NCBI RefSeq assembly: GCF_049537155.1
Contig: NZ_JBMVQZ010000001.1
Location: forward strand, 434,001 to 498,000
Reading direction: 5' to 3'
Length of the DNA: 64,000 nucleotides
Source of the DNA: Limisphaera sp049537155
GTDB taxonomy: Bacteria > Verrucomicrobiota > Verrucomicrobiia > Limisphaerales > Limisphaeraceae
The position numbers were made by a program, and so were the translations under genes. Positions 18,047 through 25,510 of the stretch are shown piece after piece; position 1 is the first letter of the stretch, and each line of letters opens with the position of its first letter. Below the pieces are notes generated by a model. The model saw only the letters and a list, made by a program, of their open reading frames with translations. It searched no databases and was not told the origin of the DNA.

Positions 18047-18602
18047 GAGCGCATTCTGGAGAGCTCTCGGCCGGGTTCAAAGTGCGAACTGCCGAACCGC
18101 GCAGTTGGTTGCCGATTTCAGGAGGGCACCGAACCCGGCACCCACACCAAGTGCGGCCCGGCGGGTCCAGGCGCTCCGGTGCCGCCTCCCGACGGCGCGA
18201 AGTCCGGGCAGGCGATCATGGTCCCACCGGCTCCCAAGTGCTTTCCCCCGTCATGCTTGGCAAGCCTCTCCGACGATCCGGTTGCGTCCGCAGGGATGCT
18301 GTGAATAACCCGTGAACAACTCTTAACATCTTCGGCTTTTCTCCGTTCGCCCGCTGCGCTAGAAGGGGCGTCGCTTGCGTGGCTGGGGTGGCGTCGCCCG
18401 GACGGGCGGACTCCACCAGGGGCAAGCCGCGGGGCGGGATTTCCCAAGTTGTTGAAAGGCAGCAGGTTGGCTTGTCGGGGCCGGGGTTTCCTGCAAAAAA
18501 CGGGCCCCGGCAACTTTCTGTTGCCCCGGAGAGGATTTGGTGATAAGTGCCGGGTCGACGCGGAGTCGGACCGGCCCGGCAGGCAAGGCTGGCGTGAATA
18601 AA
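18047..18602. other. Intergenic region upstream of dnaA
   Basis: This 556-bp gap separates the divergent TPR gene and dnaA. It is locally less GC-rich around 18300-18345. I see one good DnaA-box-like site (listed separately) and a weaker copy, CGTGAATAA, at 18594-18602 just before the dnaA start. A real origin usually has several boxes plus an AT-rich unwinding element; those are not evident. No gene was found. Confidence 0.5.
18300..18308 (-). promoter_or_regulatory. DnaA-box-like site upstream of dnaA
   Basis: The minus strand reads TTATTCACA, one mismatch from the DnaA-box consensus TTATCCACA. It is 295 bp upstream of the dnaA start in a short AT-richer patch, consistent with DnaA autoregulation or a minor part of an origin. 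A single site is weak evidence. Confidence 0.4.
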
Positions 18603-20015
18603 ATGCTCACCCAAAAACAGATCGAACGGGGGCAGCGGCCCGGGGAAACCGAAGCACAACGGATTTGGTCGGCAGCGCGGAAGCATCTTCAGACGCTGTT
18701 GGCGCCCGACATTTACCGTCTCTGGTTTGCTCCGGTGCGCCCCCTGCAGCAGAGCGACAATACGCTGGTGTTGGGCGTGGCGAATGATTTTTCGGGACTC
18801 TGGCTGCAGGAGAACTACCGGTCGGTCCTGGAGGACGCGGTGGCGCTGGCCTCGGGCCGCCGGATGGAAATCCTGTTCGAGGTGACGGGCGAGGCGCCCG
18901 AGCAGCTCCGGGAAGCGCCGGACACCGAGCCCCCTGCGCCATCCATGCCCCAGAAAGCGGCAACGACGGCTGCCGCGGCCAAACCTGCTCAGGAACCGCA
19001 GTTCAACCCGAAATACACGTTCGAGACCTTCGTCGTGGGCAACAACAACAACTTCGCCTACGCGAGCGCGCAGGCGGTGGCCCAGGCGCCGGGAAAGTCC
19101 TACAACCCGCTCTTCCTTTATGGCGGGGTGGGACTGGGCAAGACGCACCTGCTCCATGCCATTGGCCAGTACGTGTTGGCCCACAAACCACGGGCGCGGG
19201 TTGCGTACCTCTCGTGCGAACGGTTCACCAACGAATTCATCGACGCGCTGCAAAACAGCAGCCTGGTACAGTTTCGCAAGCGCTACCGGCAGACGGACGT
19301 CCTGCTGATTGACGACGTCCAGTTCCTGGCCGGCAAGGAACGGATCCAGGAGGAATTCTTTCACACCTTCAACACGCTGCACGAGGCACGCAAGCAGATC
19401 GTGCTCAGTTGTGACCGGCCGGCCAACGAGATTCAGGGACTGGAACAACGCCTGGTCTCCCGTTTCGAATGGGGCTTGGTGGCCGATTTGCAGCCCCCGG
19501 ACGTCGAGATGCGCCTGGCCATCCTGCGCAAAAAGGCCGAGCTCATGAACGCCCGGCTGCCCGACGAGATCTTCGAGTTCATGGCCAAGCACATCCGCAG
19601 CAACATCCGGCGTCTGGAGGGCGCCCTCATCCGCGTGGCCTCCTATGCCTCGCTGACCGGGAAACCGCTGACCATCCCCACCGTGGAAGGCCTGCTGCGC
19701 GAAATCCTGCACGAGGAGGGCCGTTCCATGGTGACCATCGAGGCCATCCAGAAGAAAGTGGCCGAGCACTTCGACATCCGGCTTTCCGACATGACCAGCC
19801 GGCGTCGCCCGGAAAACATCGCGTTCCCGCGCCAGATCGCCATGTTTCTGGCGCGCCGTTTGACCGATCAATCACTCAGTGCCATCGGCGAGGCCTTTGG
19901 CGGGCGCGATCACGGCACCGTCCTGCACGCCTGTCGGCTGGTCAAAGACCGGATGGACGTGGACCCGAACGTACGGAAGACGGTCCACTACCTGGAGCAA
20001 CAGCTCCTGCGCTGA
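18603..20015 (+). CDS. dnaA: Chromosomal replication initiator protein DnaA
   Basis: DnaA binds the origin and opens it for replication. The protein is 470 residues. Domain I spans residues 17-100 (AQRIWSAARKHLQTLLAPDIY), and domain II is a short Ala/Pro linker. The AAA+ domain begins FNPKYTFETFVVGNNN, with Walker A GGVGLGKT at 174-181 and Walker B LLIDDVQF near 234. The C-terminal DNA-binding domain includes AFGGRDHGTVLHACRLV. In E. coli the matching segment is RDHTTVLHAC, so a base-contacting threonine is a glycine here. The start MLTQKQIERG at 18603 is chosen because family similarity begins shortly after it; an upstream in-frame start would add 22 unrelated residues. Confidence 0.97.
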   Translation: MLTQKQIERGQRPGETEAQRIWSAARKHLQTLLAPDIYRLWFAPVRPLQQSDNTLVLGVANDFSGLWLQENYRSVLEDAVALASGRRMEILFEVTGEAPEQLREAPDTEPPAPSMPQKAATTAAAAKPAQEPQFNPKYTFETFVVGNNNNFAYASAQAVAQAPGKSYNPLFLYGGVGLGKTHLLHAIGQYVLAHKPRARVAYLSCERFTNEFIDALQNSSLVQFRKRYRQTDVLLIDDVQFLAGKERIQEEFFHTFNTLHEARKQIVLSCDRPANEIQGLEQRLVSRFEWGLVADLQPPDVEMRLAILRKKAELMNARLPDEIFEFMAKHIRSNIRRLEGALIRVASYASLTGKPLTIPTVEGLLREILHEEGRSMVTIEAIQKKVAEHFDIRLSDMTSRRRPENIAFPRQIAMFLARRLTDQSLSAIGEAFGGRDHGTVLHACRLVKDRMDVDPNVRKTVHYLEQQLLR

Positions 20016-20289
20016 CGCAAACGGACGGTTCCGACCCTGGCCGGCACCGGGCCGCCAGACTCCGCGGATGCGGCGCATCCAGCCGTGGCGGGGGGACCTT
20101 GGTCGGGCCATCCCATCCGCCGGGCAAAGCCGGACCGGAGCTTCCTTCATGCACGGCAGGGAACCGATCGCCTCGGGATCCCCTGCCCTTCGAGTGCCCA
20201 CCCGGAAGGCCCGGGACCCGGCCTTGAGCCGCGTGAACGGTTTCATCGCGCTTCCCGACCCGCCGACGCGGCGCTACACTGCCGCGCGC

Positions 20290-20874
20290 ATGACCGACTG
20301 GATCGAGAAGTACCTGGCCGCGCAGGCTGCCGCTCACGCCGCCCTGCCCGCCGACACGGTCGTCCGGTTCGTGGAGCTCTTGAAAGCCGCCCTCCGGGAG
20401 GACCGGCAGATCTTCGTCTTCGGCAACGGCGGAAGTGCCGCCAACGCGGCCCACTTCGCCACGGACCTGGGCAAGGGCGCGTCGGATCGGCTTCCCCGGC
20501 GCTTCCGTGTTTGGGCCCTGACGGACAACCTGAGCTGGCTGACGGCGCTGGCGAACGATTACAGCTACGAGGAGGTGTTCGTGCGTCCCTTGCAGAATCT
20601 GGCCCGCACGGGTGACGTGGCCATCGGCATCAGCGTCAGCGGCAATTCACCCAATTGCGTGCGTGCACTGGAGTGGGCACGCAACAACGGCTTGCGAACG
20701 GTGGCCCTGGTGGGAGGCGCGCCCTGCCGGATGGCCGAGCTGGCAGAACTGGTCCTGGCCGTTCCGGACACCCACTACGGGAGGGTTGAAGACGTCCACA
20801 TGACGTTTCTGCACCTGGCCTGTTACGCGTTCATCGAACACCCCGAGTGGGCCGGTCCGTTCCCCCCGAGCTGA
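20290..20874 (+). CDS. SIS-domain protein, phosphoheptose isomerase-like (GmhA-like)
   Basis: This 194-residue protein is a single sugar-isomerase (SIS) domain. The phosphate-binding motif FGNGGSAANAAHFATDL begins near residue 44, and ISVSGNSPNCVRALEWARNNG forms the second loop. The ending VEDVHMTFLHLACYAFIE resembles GmhA, which converts sedoheptulose 7-phosphate to a heptose phosphate for lipopolysaccharide. Relatives also include N-acetylmuramate-6-phosphate and other sugar-phosphate handlers, so the substrate is not certain. No other heptose gene lies nearby. The 274 bp between dnaA and this gene hold nothing I recognise. Confidence 0.88.
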   Translation: MTDWIEKYLAAQAAAHAALPADTVVRFVELLKAALREDRQIFVFGNGGSAANAAHFATDLGKGASDRLPRRFRVWALTDNLSWLTALANDYSYEEVFVRPLQNLARTGDVAIGISVSGNSPNCVRALEWARNNGLRTVALVGGAPCRMAELAELVLAVPDTHYGRVEDVHMTFLHLACYAFIEHPEWAGPFPPS

Positions 20875-20941
20875 CCGGACCACATCAGGCCGGCTGATGA
20901 CCGTCCATTCGCCGCCCAAAGGCGGGCTTCCACAAGAACCG

Positions 20942-21234
20942 TCACTCCGCGGGAGCGGATTTCCGGGCGGTGATCCTCTGGCTGACCAGGCAGTCGGTCA
21001 TCCCGTTCCCGGACGGCTGATGCTCAGCCACCTTGCGATAAAGCGGATCCTCGAACTGCTCCAGCGCTCCCACGTAGTCGGTGCGGGGGATGAACCGGAC
21101 GTCGGCAAGCGCGGCAGCCCGGACCATTTGCTCCACTTCCTCGAGCGGCACAGCCCCGGCCACGGGCAGGTGCCGGATCTGGCCCCGTCGCAGCTCGAGG
21201 TTGTCCCGCTCGGTACGTTTCCGTTCCTCGGACA
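20942..21234 (-). pseudogene. arsM: Remnant of an arsenite methyltransferase (ArsM-like), internally deleted
   Basis: The minus strand encodes RTERDNLELRRGQIRHLPVA and then, directly, GAVPLEEVEQMVRAAALAD, ending in MTDCLVSQRITARKSA. In ArsM proteins the first stretch resembles the segment before the active-site cysteine region (VEFRxGxIEHLPVAD), while the second resembles the C-terminal end more than 100 residues later. The middle, including the SAM-fold end and the cysteine block, is missing. About 95 codons of a usual 260-350 remain. It follows an arsC remnant on the same strand with no proper start. Family assignment rests on motif memory, so it is moderate; that the piece is a fragment is clearer. 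Confidence 0.55.
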
Positions 21235-21497
21235 TGCCTGCCCGCCATGCCACCCGGGGTAACCACCGTCTGGACGGGCCGGTTCAAAAACTCCCTGACC
21301 GACTGGGACCGGCGCGCGATGATGTCGATGCGGATCTCTCGGATGACCTCCGCGGCCATCGGATGGACCTACCTGGAGGGCTGGGAACCGGCGCTGGCAA
21401 CCTCGAGAAGGTCCCCCGCGGCCGCACGCAACACGCCCTCGGCCATCTGACTGCGACACGAATTGCCCGTGCAAAGGATCAAAACCAAGGGTTTCAT
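21235..21497 (-). pseudogene. arsC: Remnant of thioredoxin-type arsenate reductase (ArsC, LMW-phosphatase fold)
   Basis: Translation from ATG 21497 gives MKPLVLILCTGNSCRSQMAE, the catalytic P-loop of ArsC with CX5R intact, continuing through EVASAGSQPSR. A TAG stop then occurs at 21369-21371 where relatives have a tyrosine (PSxYVHP), a one-base change from TAC. The frame resumes as VHPMAAEVIREI and SVREFLNRPVQTVVT, all standard ArsC sequence. Past about 21240 the similarity breaks and the ArsM-like fragment begins, so roughly the last 40-50 residues are lost. The gene is therefore inactive. It marks a former arsenic-resistance operon between the SIS gene and cydB. Confidence 0.85.
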
Positions 21498-21754
21498 GCA
21501 GTCTCTATCGGCACAAAAGATGCCGCATGGCGTCCGGGATGGTCAGCCGCTTTTCCGGCATCGGGCACCCCTGAAACCACGTCCATCCTGCGGGAGTCGC
21601 CCGGGCGCGTCTCCTGCCGCGCCGCCCGTTCCGGTTTCGCTTGCCACCGGCATCTCGGAGGAGGACTTTGAAGGCCCGACCGGGTCTGCTTCGCCGGACT
21701 CCACACGGCCGGCCGCGCGGGCCCGGTCGGATGAACGGAAAAGCTGCCGGGGCC

Positions 21755-22786
21755 ATGAACGAGCCTGCTTGGGATCTGCCGACCGTTTGGTACGTGCTGA
21801 TCGGTGTGCTCTTCACCGGGTACGCCATGTTGGACGGATTCGATCTCGGCATCGGTGGGATCCACCTGTTTGCCCGGAAGGACGAGGAGCGACGATTACT
21901 GTTGAATGCAATCGGGCCGGTCTGGGACGGCAACGAGGTCTGGCTGGTCACCGGCGGTGGCGCCCTCTTTGCCGCCTTTCCCCAGGTCTATGCCAGTGTG
22001 TTTTCGGGGCTGTACCTGCCGTTCATTCTGCTGTTGGTGGCGCTGATCTTTCGGGCCGTGGCCATCGAGTTCCGCAGCAAACAGCCGATGCGCTGGTGGC
22101 GCCAGATGTGGGACGTGGGGTTTGCCGCCGGAAGTGTCGGTTCGGCCTTCCTGCTGGGGGTGGTCATGGGCAATATCGCCTGGGGGCTGCCGCTTGACGA
22201 ACAGGGGCATTACGTCGGCGGTTTTTGGAATCTGTTCCATCCCTATGCGCTGTTGCTCGGCGTCACCACCGTGGCGCTTTTCATGATGCACGGGTGCATT
22301 TACGCCCTGCTGAAGATTGACGGCCCGTTTCATGACACGCTCCGCCAATGGGTCCCGCGCTGCATCATCTTCTTCATCATGTGCTACGCCATCACCACCA
22401 TGGCCACCCTGCTGTACGTGCCGCACATGGCCGCCCGGGTGCGGGCCCATCCGTGGTTGTTCGGCGTGGCGCTTTTGAACATGCTGGCCATTGCGAACAT
22501 CCCCCGGGAGATCCATCACGGCCGGGATTTTCGGGCTTTCCTCTCCTCCTGTGCGGCGATGGTGGCCCTGATGACGTTGTTCGGTCTGGAGATGTATCCC
22601 CACCTGGTCCTGAGCCGGCCTGATCCGGCCAACAGCCTCACCATCTACAACTCGGCCTCGTCGCCCAAGACCCTGGGCATCATGCTGGTGATTGCCGGCC
22701 TGGGCATTCCGGTGGTCCTGGCCTACACGGTCAGCATCTACTGGATCTTCCGGGGCAAGGTGCGGCTGGATCGGATGAGCTACTGA
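21755..22786 (+). CDS. cydB: Cytochrome bd oxidase subunit II (CydB)
   Basis: CydB is the second membrane subunit of cytochrome bd quinol oxidase, used for respiration at low oxygen. The protein is about 343 residues with nine predicted membrane segments. It starts LPTVWYVLIGVLFTGYAMLDGFDLGIG, the family hallmark, and also has PVWDGNEVWLVTGGGALFAAFP. The start MNEPAWDLPTVW (21755) fits family length; an upstream ATG at 21731 is possible. The unusual point is context: cydA, which carries the haems and the quinol site, should be just upstream but is not. The 880 bp before cydB hold only arsenic-gene remnants and unassignable sequence. Confidence 0.93.
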   Translation: MNEPAWDLPTVWYVLIGVLFTGYAMLDGFDLGIGGIHLFARKDEERRLLLNAIGPVWDGNEVWLVTGGGALFAAFPQVYASVFSGLYLPFILLLVALIFRAVAIEFRSKQPMRWWRQMWDVGFAAGSVGSAFLLGVVMGNIAWGLPLDEQGHYVGGFWNLFHPYALLLGVTTVALFMMHGCIYALLKIDGPFHDTLRQWVPRCIIFFIMCYAITTMATLLYVPHMAARVRAHPWLFGVALLNMLAIANIPREIHHGRDFRAFLSSCAAMVALMTLFGLEMYPHLVLSRPDPANSLTIYNSASSPKTLGIMLVIAGLGIPVVLAYTVSIYWIFRGKVRLDRMSY

Positions 22787-22869
22787 GGCGGCGGGCCGGG
22801 AAGGCGTGGACGCCGGTTGCTTTCGTGCTTGTCGAGCGACGCAGGCCGGACACAGATTCTCTCGACAAG

Positions 22870-22945
22870 GGGCCCATAGCTCAGGGGTTAGAGCAGGCGA
22901 CTCATAATCGCTTGGTCGCAGGTTCGAATCCTGCTGGGCCCACCA
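22870..22945 (+). tRNA. ileX: tRNA-Ile(CAU), the lysidine-modified isoleucine tRNA
   Basis: The 76-base cloverleaf has acceptor arms GGGCCCA/GGGCCC with encoded CCA (22943-22945). The anticodon loop is CTCATAA, anticodon CAT, flanked by GCGA and TCGC. The segment GAGCAGGCGACTCATAATCG and the T-arm GGTTCGAATCC match the tRNA-Ile2 class rather than methionine tRNAs. It would need TilS to convert the wobble C to lysidine so that it reads AUA. It lies 83 bp past cydB and 8 bp before the end of a convergent gene. Confidence 0.95.
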
Positions 22946-22953
22946 AACGGCTT

Positions 22954-23607
22954 TCAGATCGCCCCGGCCGCTCCCAGCAGCCGCGCAATGCCGTCAAAAT
23001 CCTCCATCACGTGGTCGGCGTCCCGCAGGTCATCCGCCGGATGCGTGTGCGGCACGGCCACCACCCGCATGCCCGCGGCCCGCGCGGCTGCGATGCCGGG
23101 CAGCGAATCTTCGATCACCCAGCACGCCTGTGGCGGTACATGTAGAAGCGCGGCCGTTCTCAGGAAAATGTCCGGCGCCGGCTTTCCGCGGGGCACCTCC
23201 GCCCCGCTGACGACCGCCTGGAAGCATGTGCGCAGGGCGGTGCCCTCCAACACGGCTTCGATCACCGGTCGTTCCGATCCCGACGCCAGACCCAGTGGCA
23301 CCCGCCCGCAAAGGGCCCGGACCAGCCGCACGGCACCCGGAAACCAGGGACGCCGCTGCTCCAGCAGCCGGAGCACCCGCGTCCGCTTGCGTGCCAGCAG
23401 CTCCTCAAGCGAAATCGAGGGACGATGCAGTCGCACAAAATCCTGCCAGAGTTCATGGTCCGAACGTCCCACGTAATCCCGGATATTCAGTCCGGCCCCG
23501 CCGGCGTAGCCGAGCTCGGCCAGCGTCTCGCGGAAGGCCTGCTCGTGCAGGGGCTCGCTGTCCACGAGGACGCCGTCCATGTCGAAGATGACCGCACCGG
23601 TGTCCAT
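22954..23607 (-). CDS. HAD-superfamily phosphatase (beta-phosphoglucomutase-like)
   Basis: This is a 217-residue cytoplasmic HAD enzyme with a helical cap. Motif I is VIFDMDGVLVDSEPLHEQAF at the N-terminus, motif II is LGLASGSE, the lysine motif is PRGKPAPDIFL and motif III is CWVIEDSLPGIAAARAAGM. The pattern is that of the CbbY/beta-phosphoglucomutase/YcjU group, which acts on sugar phosphates. The exact substrate cannot be read from sequence. It follows the EVE-domain gene by 7 bp on the same strand and probably shares its transcript. Confidence 0.9.
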   Translation of the reverse strand: MDTGAVIFDMDGVLVDSEPLHEQAFRETLAELGYAGGAGLNIRDYVGRSDHELWQDFVRLHRPSISLEELLARKRTRVLRLLEQRRPWFPGAVRLVRALCGRVPLGLASGSERPVIEAVLEGTALRTCFQAVVSGAEVPRGKPAPDIFLRTAALLHVPPQACWVIEDSLPGIAAARAAGMRVVAVPHTHPADDLRDADHVMEDFDGIARLLGAAGAI

Positions 23608-23614
23608 TCGTTCG

Positions 23615-24028
23615 TCAGAGCCGGGTCTGGCCCCGTTCGAGGATGCGTTTCCATTGGGAGGGGCTGACCGGCATGACCGAAAGCCGCGGCTGCCGGATCA
23701 GCGCCATTTGTCGCAGGTCCGGGTCCCCCTTGATTTCTGCCAGCGGAACGGGCCGGGCCAGGGCCCGGACCGGTTCGAGATCCACCGCCACCCAGTCCGG
23801 CTCCGACGCTGTCGGATCGGGGTATGCCTCTCTTCGGACGCGCGCGATGCCCACCACCGCCCGTTGCCGGCCACTGTGGTAGAAGAGCACGCCGTCGCCG
23901 CGGCGCATGGCGCGCAGGTGGTTGCGCGCCTGGTAATTGCGGACGCCCGTCCACCCGGTACCGCCCTCGGCGACCAACCGGTCCCACGAATATTCTTCCG
24001 GCTCCTGTTTCACCAACCAGTACTGCAT
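23615..24028 (-). CDS. EVE-domain protein
   Basis: This small cytoplasmic protein of 137 residues consists of a single EVE domain, a PUA-like fold that binds modified bases in DNA or RNA in studied members. Family marks are YWLVKQEPEEYSWDRL at the start, GWTGVRNYQARNHLRAM, and GDGVLFYHSGRQRAVVGIARV, with the pocket-forming aromatic residues kept. The start MQYWLVKQEP is chosen over an upstream ATG at 24067 because the family begins there. EVE proteins often sit near restriction or modification genes; none is seen here. Confidence 0.92.
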   Translation of the reverse strand: MQYWLVKQEPEEYSWDRLVAEGGTGWTGVRNYQARNHLRAMRRGDGVLFYHSGRQRAVVGIARVRREAYPDPTASEPDWVAVDLEPVRALARPVPLAEIKGDPDLRQMALIRQPRLSVMPVSPSQWKRILERGQTRL

Positions 24029-24273
24029 GGGCGCACCATTCTGGCTCGGAATGACGCGGGTTGTCATTTCCGAAACGAAAGCTTGGAAAACCCGGCATTC
24101 GGGCTTGCCGGCAGAAACTTGGCTTTGTTAAGAAAGTGGGCGGATGCAAGGATGTCAGGGGAGCGACGGCCCCGGAGTCCCGGACCGCGCACCCGTTCAG
24201 CCGTGCAATGTTCGCAGTCAGTTGTACGGCGGCACGGGCCGCCAGCCCGGCGATCCATCCTGCTGAGCAGACC

Positions 24274-25497
24274 ATGATCGTGGTGCCGTCCCATATGGGC
24301 CGCATGAACAAGCTGGCCCTGTTGCGCCGGCTGCGGCAGCTCGGCACGGCCTCGCGCGCGGAGTTGGCCAAGTCTCTGGGACTGAGCCAGCCCACCTGCG
24401 GGAAGATCGTGCAGGAACTGTTGCGTTCCGGCGTGTTGGAAGAGCTGCGCCGCACACGGCCGGCCCCCACGCCCTGGCTCCCACAACTGCCCAAACGGAA
24501 GCTCGGCCGACCCGGCGTGTTGCTCCGTCTGGACTGCTCCCGACCGCGCTTTCTGGGGATCCAGCTCGATGTCAGTCGCACCAGCCTGGCCCGTCTGGCG
24601 CTGGGCTTCACCGGGCCGGACGCGTGGGAAATGGAGGTCCCCACAGGACGTTCGGCCGCCCAGTGGTTGCGTCACGTGGGCGAGGCCGCGCGCGTCCTGC
24701 CGGTCGGCGAGCTGTGGGGCGTGCTGGTGAGCGTGCCCGGGCTCCTGGACTCGGCCCGGGGACGGGTCCTTTTCTCGCCCAACCTGCATTGGACCGAAAC
24801 GGTGGACCTTCAGGCACTGCTGGGCCGGATCTGGCCGGCTCCCGTGGTGCTCATGCAGGAGGAACAGGCCCTGGCGTTGGGGCATTACCAGGTTCATCCC
24901 GGTTCGGAGAGTTTTCTATTGGTGGACTTTGGCGAGGGCGTCGGCGGGGCGGTGGTGGTCAACGGGCGTCTCCAGGCCAATCCCCTGCCTGTTTCCGGGG
25001 AATTGGGGCACACTCCCGTGCCGGGCAACCGCCGGAAGTGCGGCTGCGGGGCGGTGGGTTGCCTGGAAACGTTGGTCTCCCTGCGCGGACTGCTGGAAAG
25101 TTTCGCCGAAGCCGTGCCACGGGCGCAACCCTCATGGGAATCGCTCTGCCAACACGTCGCCCGGCAGGGACTCGAACCCTGGCTGGCCGCTACGTTGGAT
25201 GCCACGGCGGTGGCCATTGCCGGCGCGCTCAATGTCATCGGGCTGCGTCACGTGGTGATCACGGGCCTGCTGACGCAACTGCCCTCCGTGGTTCTCGAAC
25301 GTTTGACCGCCCGCATCCGCGAAGGCGCGCTCTGGGCGCGCTTTGGCGAGGTGCAGGTGCAGACCGCGCCGCGTCACCGGGCCGCGGGCCTGGTGGCAGC
25401 TGGCATCGAAAAGCTTGTCCTCAACCGACTCCATGATGGTGTGCCGGGAATGACCCGGCCGGCCGCCTCGGCTCACTCAACAACCCAGGACCCCTGA
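24274..25497 (+). CDS. ROK-family transcriptional regulator, probable arabinose regulator
   Basis: This protein of about 407 residues combines an N-terminal winged helix (NKLALLRRLRQLGTASRAELAKSLGLSQPTCGKIVQ, residues 12-47) with a ROK domain. The ROK domain shows FLLVDFGEGVGGAVVVNG and the zinc motif CGCGAVGCLE. Members such as XylR and NagC bind operator DNA and release it on sugar binding. Its stop codon is only 13 bp from araA, so it is likely the first gene of the arabinose operon and its probable regulator. Between the divergent EVE gene and this one lie 245 bp with an inverted repeat CCCG-5-CGGG at 24091-24103 that might be an operator half-site; this is only a suggestion. Confidence 0.9.
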   Translation: MIVVPSHMGRMNKLALLRRLRQLGTASRAELAKSLGLSQPTCGKIVQELLRSGVLEELRRTRPAPTPWLPQLPKRKLGRPGVLLRLDCSRPRFLGIQLDVSRTSLARLALGFTGPDAWEMEVPTGRSAAQWLRHVGEAARVLPVGELWGVLVSVPGLLDSARGRVLFSPNLHWTETVDLQALLGRIWPAPVVLMQEEQALALGHYQVHPGSESFLLVDFGEGVGGAVVVNGRLQANPLPVSGELGHTPVPGNRRKCGCGAVGCLETLVSLRGLLESFAEAVPRAQPSWESLCQHVARQGLEPWLAATLDATAVAIAGALNVIGLRHVVITGLLTQLPSVVLERLTARIREGALWARFGEVQVQTAPRHRAAGLVAAGIEKLVLNRLHDGVPGMTRPAASAHSTTQDP

Positions 25498-25510
25498 ACA
25501 CTACGACACC

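Noticed and set aside
18047..18602. A complete replication origin upstream of dnaA
   Set aside because: Only one good and one weak DnaA box were seen and no clear AT-rich unwinding element, so an origin cannot be claimed.
21498..21754. Remnant of cydA or arsR between arsC and cydB
   Set aside because: No stretch in any frame could be matched to CydA helices or an ArsR winged helix by eye.
22870..22945. tRNA-Met for the CAT anticodon tRNA
   Set aside because: The anticodon arm and surrounding bases match the isoleucine-CAU class rather than initiator or elongator methionine tRNAs.
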